Assembly: GCA_036583965.1 (NCBI GenBank)
Contig: JAZBQD010000019.1
Span: 2,781,006 to 2,845,005 of the forward strand
DNA: 64,000 nucleotides
Direction: 5' to 3'
Source of the DNA: Prunella strophiata
Taxonomy: Eukaryota > Chordata > Aves > Passeriformes > Prunellidae
The first letter of the stretch is position 1. Every line of letters starts with the position of its first letter. The notes under the pieces were generated by a model. That model worked only from the letters and a program-made list of their open reading frames with translations. It was not told where the DNA came from and did not search any database. Shown one piece after another: positions 22,546 through 33,712 of the stretch. The translations under genes and the position numbers were made by a program.

Positions 22546-23222
22546 TAGTCCCGAGGAATTGGAATTGCACCTGAATCCTTGCTCTGCAAAGGGCATGTAG
22601 ACATATTTCAGTGCAAAAACTGGAATTTCCTGAAGGTTAATGACCACAGATAGAAATTATTTTATTAGGCAATGCTAATCAGACTGAGGCTGCTCTAATC
22701 AAAGGTGTGAGGAGTCAGGCTTTGGCAGCACAGAGCCCCTTAATCCAAGTGCCAGAGATGCTGAAACATTCCTTCATACAGCATGAGCCAAGCCCTGCAG
22801 GCTGCCAAGAGCTGCCTCTGAAATTCATGGGAACTGGGAGTGTGTGGCACCTGGCAAGATGAAGCTTGCTGTGAAAAGCTCTCTGGAAGGGAAGGGAATT
22901 GCAGGAAAGGGGCTGGTGCAGCAAACTGGCTGTGGCCTTGGCCAGCACGAGCCAGCCCTGGGATCCTGGTTAGGAACTCATAAAGCAGCACAGGGAGTGT
23001 GCAGCCTGAGCTTTTACAGGCTGGAGTTTCATTCATACAGCCTCCATCACATGGCTCACCCTTCCGTGGTTTTACAACAAAACCTTGGGTCGTGTCTCAG
23101 GGAAGTCTTTTTTGCCCAGAGAAAGGAGGAGATTCCCCACCACTGGTGCTGGAGAGCATCAGTGTCAGTGCACAGCCCTGCTGGGAAATGGGCAGAGGTT
23201 CCCAGCACCTGCTGAGCCAGTG
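22546..23222. other. No gene seen
   Basis: No assignable feature. Confidence 0.4.
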
Positions 23223-23228
23223 CCCAGC

Positions 23229-23663
23229 TGTATTTAAATCACCTCGAGCCAGATCTTTTAAGCTCTCGGCGAGTAATAATACACACCAAGATAGCTCAAC
23301 TATTTGGTAGAAGGCATAAAAGAGCAGGGGGCTCTTGCAGTCATGTTGGAAACAAAAAATGTTTAATAAAAGATAAAATAACAAAGAGAAAAGCCGATCT
23401 AGGTCAAGCAGGTCTTGCACCTAGTAAAAACACCTCACAAAAGCCGTTAGTTCCTGTGTTGAGCCTGCTTTTATAGTAAAGTGTCCAGGAGGGACTTCTT
23501 GGCTCCTATCCAATTAGCTGTCCTTAAATTTAGAGTGAAGTCCCCTTTGTCCTGTAAGCTGTCCCCTTTGTTAGTTGGTGAGAGAAGCTTCTGGAGCTTT
23601 TCCTTTTTGGGGGGACAAAGGACAGGTTTATTACTTCTGCCAAATAGGGGGCACATCCCTACA
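23229..23663 (-). mobile_element. Solo LTR, family B
   Basis: A 435-bp TG...CA element. On the minus strand it carries CTATAAAAGCAGG (23464-23476) followed by an ATTAAA signal (23362-23367). The 6-bp duplication CCCAGC flanks it at 23223-23228 and 23664-23669, which fits a class II (ERVK-like) element. There is no internal sequence. It is unrelated in sequence to families A and C. Confidence 0.92.
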
Positions 23664-23839
23664 CCCAGCCTTGGCACTGACCTGGAGAGCTCTGCAAGAG
23701 AGTTGAACCTGGTTAAACCTTTACACCAAGTCCAGAGAATGGGAAAAGGCAGATTTTCCCTCTGCTACCTGTTTAAGCTCCAAAGTCAAGATGAACAAAG
23801 CCAAACATGAGATGAGATGTGCACCCACATATTCCCACT

Positions 23840-24345
23840 GTGCTGGCACTGCTGAGGCACCTCCAGCCCTGGGGGCAGTTTTGGGTCCCTTGGAACAAGA
23901 CATTGAGGGGCTGGAGCATGTCCAAGGAAGGGAACAGAGCTGGGAAGGGGCTGGAGAATTCCTGAGGGAGCTGGGAAGGGGCTCAGCCTGGAGCAAAGGA
24001 GGCTCAGGGGGGACCTTGTGGCTCTGCACAGCTCCTGCCAGGAGGGGACAGCCAGGGGGAGCTTCAGGCTCTGCTCCAGGGAACAGGGACAGGAGCAGAG
24101 GAAATAACTCCAAATTGCACCAGGGGAGGTTTAGATTGGGTATTAGGGAAAATTTCCTCATGGAAAGGGTGGTGAGGCATTGGAAGGGGATGTGCAGGGC
24201 AGTGGTGGAGTACCTAATCCCTGGAGGGATTTAAAAACTGTGTGGATGTGGCACTTGGGGACATCAGTCAATGGTGGCCTAGGAAATAGTTGGACTCCAT
24301 GATGTTAGAGGGCTTTTCCAACCCCAATGAGTCCATGATTCTGTT
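23840..24345 (+). mobile_element. CR1 fragment, complete 3' end
   Basis: A well-preserved CR1 3' region on the plus strand: GGCTCAGGGGGGACCTTGTG, 'gcaccaggggaggtttagat', 'ggtggtgaggcattgg', 'gtggatgtggcacttgggga' and the terminus TTTTCCAACCCCAATGAGTC. Confidence 0.9.
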
Positions 24346-24911
24346 TTCCAAGAGGCTCCTCACAGCTCACCAGCCCCTCAGCTCTGCAGGAGGGTAGCTC
24401 AGAAATTGTTGGAGCTGTTGTAGTGGCTGGAAATCACCAGGAGGGGATGAGGTCTCATGGCCAAGACCAATGGCAGAACAAAAGAACCAAAGGGCAGAAA
24501 TGCCCAGCAAAATATTTTTGCTGATATTTTGTGTCTTGAAGCTCATCTCTGCAGGTATTTTCCTGAAGCCAAATTCGCTGGTGCTGTCATGAGAGTTTTT
24601 TTCAGCCATTCCTGCAGCAAACCTTGCTTCCCTGGCATCTGACCTCCTTTCTTACTGGTGATTCTTATCTCTGAGTTGAGCAAAGCACCTGAAATATGAT
24701 TTCATCTGCTGGGGAAGCAGGTAAGAAGGATAAGAAGAGATAAGAAGGAACTGGTTGGCCAGTGTGAGATGCAAAGGAGATTACAGGAACTTTGCATCAC
24801 TCCTGCACAAACAAGGTGGCTGATGAAGCCTGGGAGAAGCAATGATCAGGGCTCACCCCAGAATATCTGGTGCACCTGATCTGAATTTTGATGAGACCAA
24901 GTCTCTGGCTT
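24346..24911. other. No gene seen
   Basis: No assignable feature. Confidence 0.4.
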
Positions 24912-24912
24912 T

Positions 24913-24923
24913 ATTTTTTTTTA

Positions 24924-24956
<33 letters not shown>

Positions 24957-25034
24957 TGTTTTTGTTTTTGTTTTTGTTTTTGTTTTTGTTTTTGTTTTTG
25001 TTTTTTGTTTTGTTTTGATTTGTCTCTTTTTTGT
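24913..25034. repeat. (TTTTTG)n simple repeat
   Basis: T-rich hexamer array of about 13 perfect units with TTTTG variants on both sides. Confidence 0.93.
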
Positions 25035-25151
25035 TTGTTTGTTTTTGTGTATGTTTTGATTAGAAACAAAATACCAAAATAAACTGAACAAAAAATACCC
25101 CATTATCTCTGCCCTGTTCCAGCCCCTATGAGCTGGACAATGAAATTTCCC

Positions 25152-25400
25152 AGAATCACAGAATGTCCTGACTTGGAAGGGACACTCAAGGATCATGGAG
25201 TCCAACTCCTGGCCCTGCACAAGGCACCAAGTGCCACACCATGTGCCTGAGAGTGTTGTCCAAATGCTCCTGGAGCTCTGGCAGCCTTGGGGCCATGACC
25301 ACTTCCCTGTTCAGTGCCCAGCCACCCTCTGTGTGAAGAAATTTGACCCAGTTCTGAAGACATCTAACCCAGTCCAGCTCTCTGGGGCATTAGAAGTCAT
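25152..25400 (-). mobile_element. CR1 fragment
   Basis: Minus-strand CR1 3' end of the type with 'cagaatgtcctgacttggaa' and 'gagtccaactcctggccctg'. Same type as 37434-37565. Confidence 0.8.
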
Positions 25401-25680
25401 TTAAGTGACCTCTTCTCTCCTTACACATTTACTTCCCTATTTCAACCAGTAGGTCCCAGTTAATTTTATTGTTTTCAGATCCCAGTTTTACAGGGGAAAA
25501 TGTTTGGATTTTATTATCTATATGCTGTGAAGGTTTGACCCAAAATCTACCCTAAACAAGAGCACTGTACAAAAAGAAAGTGGCCTTTTCTGATCTGAGG
25601 ACCTTGCACAACAAGCCATGAACATTTTGTAACAGCAGCTGGTCCAGGGGTCCTGCCAGGACATGATCCTGGCTTGGCTT

Positions 25681-25898
25681 TTGAGAAGGAATTCTTGGCT
25701 CTGAGGGTGCTGAGGCCCTGGCACAGGGTGCCCAGAGAAGCTGTGGCTGCCCCAAATCCCTGGAAATGTTCCAGGCCAGGTTGGACAGGGTTTGGATCAA
25801 CCTGGGATAGGTGGAAGGTGTCCCTGCCATGGCAGGGGGTGGAATGGGATGAATTTTAAAGGTTCCTTGCAATCCAAGCCATTCTGTGATTCCATGAC
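25681..25898 (+). mobile_element. CR1 fragment
   Basis: Plus-strand CR1 3' end: 'gctgaggccctggcacaggg', then 'aaggtgtccctgccatggca' and the terminus CCATTCTGTGATTCCATG. Confidence 0.88.
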
Positions 25899-28801
25899 AA
25901 GGGAGCAGAGTGCCACGTGGTGTTTACTCACACTAGGTAATTTCTGGACCAGAGCAGCTTTTGGAACGTGCCTTGCTTTATGCCCAGAGCAGCTGCAGGT
26001 CCTGCTGACACTCTGAGTCACGCTGAACAAGGCTGGAAAAAAAAAATAATTTTTTTTTTTTGGTCCTGCTGCAATCCCAGCCAAGCTCCCATCATCTTCC
26101 CCAAAGCCAGGATGTCACCCTGGGACTCTCCATACTGGCAACTGTTCCATGCAGATGCACCTCTGATCTTCTTCAAAGCTCCTCTGGTTTTCCTGGGGCT
26201 GCAGATGGCTCTGGGATCTGCTGCTGGAGCAAGTGCTCAGGGGAAGGAGCCAACAAACAGTGAGTCCAGCTCAGAGGGGCTGCTGTGGCTGCCCACTGGC
26301 TTTGCAGATCCTAAATCCCTTCAGAACCCCTCCTGCCTGAGGTTTGGGCAAGAGGGGATCCATCAGGAAGCAGGGAAGACAGCAGCAAAAATCAAACCTG
26401 AGAGTGTTGCTGAACACTGCTTGAAATTCCCTGGAGATTTCAAGGATGAAGAGGGATGTTAAACATCCTGAAGTCCCCTTTTCCAAACATCAGTATTTTC
26501 CACACAGTGGAAAATAAAGTATCCTCTCTAATGCGTGGTGAAAAGGTCAAACCCACTGCAATTTGGGAATATAATACTTCCAACCAGGGCTTTCCTGGGG
26601 AAAACATTTCCCAGAAATTTTTGATGTTACCAACCTTGGAAAAGTACTGCTTGAGCCACGAATGGTGGTAATGAGAGGAAAAAAATGAGGCAGATGTCTT
26701 GTATGACCACGAGATGGCAGCTGGAGCCTGGGAAGTCCTTTGCAGACACAGTAGCTCCTATGGAAAACCAAGTCATTTGCCAGCCCAGCCCACATTTGGG
26801 AATATGCACCTGCACCGTGCTGGCTTTGAACATTCTGCATGTGTGCTCCAAGCTCTGGAATATCTGATTACCCCTTTCATTTCCCCGCTCCTCTGAGCCT
26901 TCCCCCATTAGTCAGTATCAAATAAATGGTTTTAAGCAAAGTAATCCCTGCTGATATGAAAACAGCAGCACATCTGGTCTAACACTGCTGTTAGGATCCA
27001 GTCTGCTCTGACACCTAATTCAACAGAGACCCAGAGCCTAATGCTCTGCCCTCCTCGTGCCACCACCAATCTCTTCTGGAGCTGGACTTCAAATGGCTGA
27101 TTACATTTCAGCAGCAGTTTAAGCAGGCCCTTGGATGCCCTTCATCCCTGCAGTGCAATTTGCTTGGGTTGAAGCTCTGCAAAGCTCTGGTGGAGATGCC
27201 CCAAAAAGATTTGAGAGAGGGTTCACAAGCAGTTGAACAACACCTGGATGAAGGCACTGTGAGGCCTGAGGTTTCTCAGCCTTGTTAAAATCCTCACAGA
27301 GACCAGAGAAATTTGAAAAAAAAGCCTGGAAAGTGGTGCTTTAGAGCAGAAATTAATTATTATGGAAGAAGGAAGGAATGATCCCTTCCCTAGGTGGATT
27401 TTAAGACTGTGGAAGAAGCACGTGGAGTGGTCAAGGTAGTAATTTGGAAATCCTGCTGTGAAGCCATTTGGTTTGGAGTCAGCCTACATGAGAAGTGTCA
27501 ATGCACTTGGCTGCTTTCCCCAGAAGTGACAGCTTGGTACACTCCATCCCCACCTTCCCCAGCTGTTCTGCATATGCCAATGCTGCCCTTTGCAGAATGG
27601 AAAACATGCTGAAATTTCCATATTCCTGCCTGTGGGAGATCTCCACGTGGTGTTCAGCCATCACTGCCCATCTTTGCTCCCTTCCAGCTCTGTAATTCCC
27701 TGCTGAGCTGTTGTTCTCCCAGCTGGGGAGTAGATAATCATGACAAAAGCTGAGCCAGGTCTCAGCTGAGCCAGGTAAGAACACCTGCCACTTCAGAACC
27801 ACCTTAAAGAACAAAGGAAAATTCAATTTGTAATTCCTGTTATTGTGCTGCTTGGCATGATAGTTTGGTTTGGTTTCTCTAGTTTGGATAGATTGGTTGG
27901 TTTCTCTAGTTTGGAGCTAGAGAAAGATGAAATGATCTACCCACATCCCAATCTAGGACAGACCCAACCCCTAAAGCCTGGTACCTCCCAAGATGACCAC
28001 GTTGCCCATGATATCTCCTGCTAGAAGAAAACATCCCTGCTCCTCTCCCCCTTTGCTTTCACATGCCACAAGGAGATATTTCCTAGGAACTCTGATGTTT
28101 CTCACAACAGCAGGAGGGATTTCTTGGCAATAGGAAGGAGTTGCAGGGGGAATGCTGAGCAGAACAAGGAGGAAATTGTTATGGGCCCTGGAAAAAGGCG
28201 AAGAAACATCACAATGATTTCTGCACTCCTCAAACAGTTTGGTTTGTGGGATGGGAGCTGCCACTGCTGTGGGTGAATTTCAGTGAGCTTTCCTCCTTCC
28301 AAAGGGTGTAAGCTGATTTTATGGGACAGGGGAACACAGCCAGATCAGAGCTGTTCAATTCTCTTTTCCCTGACCCACTGTGAGTAATTTACAAAGGTCT
28401 AGACCAAGTTAAAACAAAGATGAATTTCGGAGCCTGTGGGTTTATATTTTGCAGCTGCTTTTCTGAGGCCTGATCCAAGGACCAGCAAAGTTACTAGGCA
28501 CCTTCCCTCTGACATCAGAGGGCATTAGGATGGGATTTATGCATTTGGGAGAGGTTTTCTAATAATTTCTTTAAACACTGGAGAGAGCAGCAGTGATCCA
28601 AGTCAGAGAGTTTAAGATTAGCACTCAAAGAGAATGCCAAGACCTGTGGATTTGTTTGGGAAAGGGGCACTAACCTTGGGAATGGTACAGTCCTCAGGAG
28701 GAAGGGACAATTCCCACCCCATTCTCCCCTCATCTTCAAAGCTTCTGTATCCCAGTGACATCCCCTTGCTGTCCCTGGGGCTCTGTGGGCTCTCAGGAGC
28801 C
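25899..28801. other. No gene seen
   Basis: Nearly 3 kb without a recognised transposon or coding exon. A short two-copy repeat of GGTTTCTCTAGTTTGGA lies at 27870-27915. Confidence 0.4.
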
Positions 28802-29016
28802 AGATCACAGAATCATGGCATGGTTTGAGTTGGAAGGGACTTTAAGACCATCTCATTCCAACCCTCTGCCACAGGCAGGGACACCTCCCACTATCCCAGT
28901 TTGCTCCAGCCTGGCATTGAACACTTCCAGGGATCCAGGGGCAGCCACAGCTTCTCTGGGCACCCTGTGCCAGGGCCTCCCCACCCTCCCAGGGAAGAAT
29001 TTCTTCCTAATCAGGT
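28802..29016 (-). mobile_element. CR1 fragment
   Basis: Minus-strand CR1 3' end, from the ATCACAGAATCATGGCATGG terminus to CAGGGAAGAATTTCTTCC. Confidence 0.9.
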
Positions 29017-29304
29017 CTCACACTGATGGGTTCATACTGTTCCTGTCCTGCTGCTTTCAGAGGATTGTCCATAACCATCAGCTGCCCATGGGTGCAGACA
29101 AACCTCAGCTTCTGGAGATGGTTCACCTGTGCAATGGTGTCTTGATGTGAAAGTGCTTTTGCAGCCAGGAGTGGGATACCACTCGATGTCCCATGCAGGA
29201 GAAGAAGGGAATTAAAAAACAGGAAAGTGACCTTATAGATCACATCAGGGACTGTGAACTGCAGAATCTGAAAGTCAGGAAAGCTTTGAAAATTTGTAAG
29301 TAAG

Positions 29305-29405
29305 GAATCATAGAATCATTTAAGTCTGAAAAGCCCTCTAAGATCGCTGAGTCCCAGAGTTCCCCCAGCACTGCCAAGGCCATAACTAACCCATGTCCCC
29401 ACATC
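29305..29405 (-). mobile_element. CR1 fragment (short)
   Basis: Minus-strand CR1 3' end of the 'aagccctctaagatcgctga' type. Confidence 0.75.
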
Positions 29406-29849
29406 AATTTTCAAGAAATTAAAAGGGTGCATTGAGAAAAGTTAACCAGCACCATCCCTTGGGCATTGCAGAGGGCAGTGTCTCCCTGCAGCAGAGCTGT
29501 TTGCAGGCTCCACTGATGTCACTGGGAATGCCTGGCTTGCTATGGGATGGGACAGTGGAAAGGGAATGGGCCTTTGCCTGTGCTGAAAACATCAGATCAA
29601 GTGACACTTTGGGGTGTCCCTCAGCAGCTCCTAAGCCTCCCTCCCCTGCTCAGTATGAGGCAGACCTGTTCCATCACTGCAGTGCCTGTAGGTGAGAGCT
29701 CAAGGGAGCTCCCAGCACAGCAAAACTGCTCCAGTTCTGCTCCCCCAGGGCAGAGGCAGAGAGGGGATCAGTGGGAAGAGCTGTGGGCTGTAACATCCCA
29801 GTTATACCCTCTGCTAGAGAACATCCAGTGTGAGACTGATGGAGTGCTT

Positions 29850-29915
29850 CATGGAAGTGGGGTCAGAACCAGGTGATCTTTAACATCTCTTCTGACCCAA
29901 ACCATTCTGATTCTT
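29850..29915 (+). mobile_element. CR1 3' tail fragment
   Basis: About 65 bp of plus-strand CR1 terminus: 'aggtgatctttaacatctct', 'acccaaaccattctgattct'. Confidence 0.65.
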
Positions 29916-30495
29916 TTTGCTTTCCTGCCTGGGCAGTGTGGACAAAAACTTGGAAGATGTTCTGGCTTAAGACCAGGAGCATGCAAAGAGTAGCTCCATC
30001 ATGCAAGCTGCTCTCTTGAAGCTGTTGAGGCAGCTGAGATCTCTTGAGACACAAGCATCCATCTCTTGTTGGGATGCTGCTTCTGCAGCCTGGCTCAGGG
30101 AAGGACTTGCACAACTTGCCAGCCCATGCCTTGGCCCAGCTCACAGAACTTGGGCTGCCATGGATCCTGTCTGACCAGGGGCAGGCTCACAGCTGTGCCT
30201 CAGTTGTGTGGAGAGCTCGGGATCATAAAAAGAGCTGAAAACTGGGACACCCCTGAGGGTTTGTTTCCACAGTCATCCCCAGCCATAAATATGAGGGCTG
30301 TGATTTCTAAATCCCATCCTCCAGATTTCTTTCTGGCAGATGTCTGGGTCCTTTTCTCATTGCACTCTTTCAGTTTTGCAGTGCCTGGTCACAAATTCTG
30401 TGCACAGCATGGGGTGAGTTTGTAGACCCAGGGTCTGCAGTGAGCAGGGTTCTGTCAACCAAAGCAAGAGGCTGCTGAAAGCCAGAGGAGTGAAA

Positions 30496-30605
30496 GGCCA
30501 GGCTGGATGGGACTTGGAGCAACCTGGGCTAGTGGAAGATGTCCCTTCCACTTGGAATGAGATAAACTTTAAGGTCCCTTCCAATATTCAAATCCTTCTG
30601 TGAAA
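30496..30605 (+). mobile_element. CR1 fragment (short)
   Basis: Plus-strand CR1 3' end from AGGCCAGGCTGGATGGGACT to TCCTTCTGTGAAAC. Confidence 0.8.
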
Positions 30606-32904
30606 CAGAGTCATTCTCATCCTCAGGAAATCGGGCCAGTCGATTTCTTCTCTGAAGATGTGCCCATTGATGCCACTTCCTTATCTCTTTCTAATGAGCA
30701 ATAATTAGAAAGATAAATCAGTGTTTTGTCTGCAGTGCCCACAGGCAGAGTGAAACTGTCGGTGTGGAAATGTCACCATTGTGACAGTCCTTCAACCTCC
30801 TGAGGACAGTGCACTCCTGCCATCTCATGGACATTTCATGAACAGGGAGGAATTCCTCCAAAGGAAGAGGGGATTATGATGAATTTTTCTTCAAATCTAT
30901 TTCAACAGTTGAGAATTTAGCTAAGTATTAAATAGATTAATTTTTTTTTTTTTTTGCCGTTTTGCAGGCTTTTGATTATGCAGTTTTCATAATGAACTCA
31001 GTGTGGTTGTTTCCGATTTGGCCCCGTAGCATCTGGCAGGGAGCCTCTGTCTGAATGTGAGACTTGCTGCATCCAGATTTGATTCCTTTTCCTTGGCACA
31101 GGCTTTGCCTCCTGCTGATGGAAGCTTTAAAGAAAAAAAAAAATACCATGACATCTGAAACACTGCCAAAAAACATCAACATGCTTTCTGGCTGCCATCT
31201 ATTGTGCAATACAAACCTCTTAAGATTTAATATTTCTAAAACTGTGGTGCACCTGCTTGCAAGAGAAACTACCTTGTCACATGGTGACATGTTTTGCCAA
31301 ATCACTTAAAAAAAAAAAAAATTTATTAGCTTTAGAGTGTGAGTTCCCTCCCTTCCCTCCCTCTTTTTCCTTCTCCACCCCAAATTTCTCCATGCAAAAA
31401 TCCTTCTTCCAAGAAGTGCTATCTGTAATTACATGGTGCATTTCCCACCCTCTGATTTTGACTGATCCTTGTCTTCTACCTACAGTGAGAGCTTCAATAA
31501 CTGGGTGCATTTGTCTGGAAGACACTGGTGCCTGCTGTACCCAATTTCTACCAGATAGACCCCAGTTTGGCCCAGCTGGGAGCTTGCCAGTGCCTGCAAG
31601 GTCACATTGGTTCAACCAGCTCTTCACTACCCATCACCTGGACTGAAGAGGGCTCTGCTGTCTGGCCAAACCTCTCTGTCTGCCACAAAAGAAAGTTTCT
31701 TCTTCAGCCTGAGTTTATTTCAGCTGTTTTTCAAGGCAGATTTCAGCTCCACAGCTGCTTGGCCGGGAAGGGAATCTGAGACAGAGCTGGATGTTGCAGG
31801 TGGGTTCGGGTGGTTTAGGAGAGCTTGGAGTGAAGCAGTCTTTTGGAAAACAAGTGGCATCACTTCATTTTGCTCCCACCTGGTAGATCAAAGTACTGCT
31901 CAGTGATAAGGTCTCCAAGTCGCCTTCCAGGTGTCACAGAGATAAGGTGCTTTGCTCAGGTTACACTTGCTTGTTGCTGGTCTTGGTGTCACTAGAGCGA
32001 GCACAGACAGAGTGTGCTCACTTCAGGGATTGCTCTTGAAGAACCTTCTCCTGGTTTTCAGAAGAGTGGCAGCATGGGCTCACTTCCACCTCCTTTTGCC
32101 CAATCATTTCTGCTCTTCAGGGAGCAGAAGGGCTGGGTGCAAATTGACTTAATTTCAGATCAGAACCAAGTTCAGCACTCTAAGTCTGTATGGGTTCAAG
32201 AACAACTTGCACAATCTAGATTCTGGAAGAGCACATGTTATAGAAAGAACAGGAAAGATGGTTTTCTTCTTCTTCTTTGTGGAATTTTCTTGATAATTTG
32301 TGTAGAGTTTGCTGCCATCTGAATAATTTCTGGCCCCTGGGGAGGTGGGATATTCCCAGAGGAGAGGGGCCTGCTGTGTCCCCATTGCCCCTGTCCCTTC
32401 TGTCCCTGTGTTCAGGTGGGCACAGAGGGGATGGGGACTCCTGCCTGCCCCACGTCCTGCCTGCCTGTTGGGCCTGTCCCAGGGCAGCCAGGCTGTGATT
32501 CCTGCCCTGTGTCCCCCTGTCCCTGCTGTCCCTGCTGTCATGGCCTACTGCAGTGTTCCACACCCTACACAGCCATGGTGGCTCCTGAGCTCTGCAGGGA
32601 CCTGAGTGACAGTCTGAGTGCTGGCACTCCTGGTTTTCTTGCATTTGGCATCCTGCACAGCAGAGGATGGATGGATCTCAGCACCAAAGGAGCAGCTGCC
32701 AGAGGGGAGGAAAGGAGCCTCTGCATGGCCAAGGGGTGCTGTGGTGCCCCTCTGTCAGGAATTGCCCACAGCTGACCCCTGAGTCCAACGTGGGCACTCA
32801 CAGACACAGCGTTTGTTCAAGCACAGCCTTCATTGGATCTTTGCACTGACTGCAGCTCCCAGAGGGAGCACACTCTCCCAAGAGTGGAGGGCAGCCAGTG
32901 TCAT
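30606..32904. other. No gene seen
   Basis: About 2.3 kb with poly(T) at 30941-30955 and poly(A) at 31133-31142 and 31307-31321. CCCCTGTCCCTGCTGTCCC-like runs lie at 32388-32545. No convincing exon. Confidence 0.4.
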
Positions 32905-33365
32905 TTTCAAATAACACTAACATATTTTAAGTCATTGAAATTAACAAATTGTGATTTTATTCATTCTTATCTTAGCAGCCATATATATACTTGTTATATA
33001 TTAGTATTAATAACACAATAAATAATTATTTTATCCAGAAGATTACATGAAATTCACTGTTTAAAATAAAAATTTAGCCTACATCAAGTGTGCTTAATGA
33101 GTATAATCCTATTAATTTTAATGAATAATAGTTATGATATAAAGTAAATATTAACTTCTGATACTTCGTTATTACAGTAGTATTACCATTAGAATGATAT
33201 TTAAGAGTATAATTCTATATTATAGAGTTAGGTAAATATAGCTAAATATATTTACCTAACTCTATATTATAGAGTTAGGTAAATATAGCTAAATATAGTT
33301 ATTTTAAAGTAAAATATTTAAAATACTGAAACTATTCCTAAATTATTTATTAATTGGAATAAATC
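32905..33365. other. AT-rich island
   Basis: About 460 bp of strongly AT-rich DNA with sharp edges inside moderate-GC DNA. It lies just beyond the 3' end of the disrupted gene and contains the inverted repeat cluster at 33215-33297. No gene. Confidence 0.7.
33215..33297. repeat. Alternating direct and inverted repeat (hairpin cluster)
   Basis: A 36-bp block at 33215-33250 is repeated exactly at 33262-33297. Its 19-bp core ATAGAGTTAGGTAAATATA (33222-33240 and 33269-33287) is inverted exactly once between them (33247-33265). Two mutually exclusive hairpins with perfect 19-bp stems and loops of 6 or 3 nt are therefore possible. Confidence 0.95.
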
Positions 33366-33712
33366 TTGAGGCATTCAGCCCGATCTTCCTTCAATTGGCT
33401 CCATCCTGGAGCAAATACAAAGCTTCTGCATGGAGAAGGGTTAAAATAGATGCAGTTAATGTAGATACAATGAAGAGATTAGAGGGAAGAGGTGCAGGAT
33501 CTGGCAGGAGCCCTGAGCCTCTGCCCCAGGGCAGGGCTGTGCTCGGCAGCAAGCTCAGCTCTGTGCGCTGGCTGCTCACAAAGATGTGCGGCTCGCCTTG
33601 GCCAGCCCAAGGAGCATCTCCAGCAGGAAGCTTTTCTTCACACAGGCCACTGCCTGTGCTCCTCCAGAAGCCTGCCCAGCCTCCCTTCACCATCCTGCTC
33701 GTGTCATTCATT

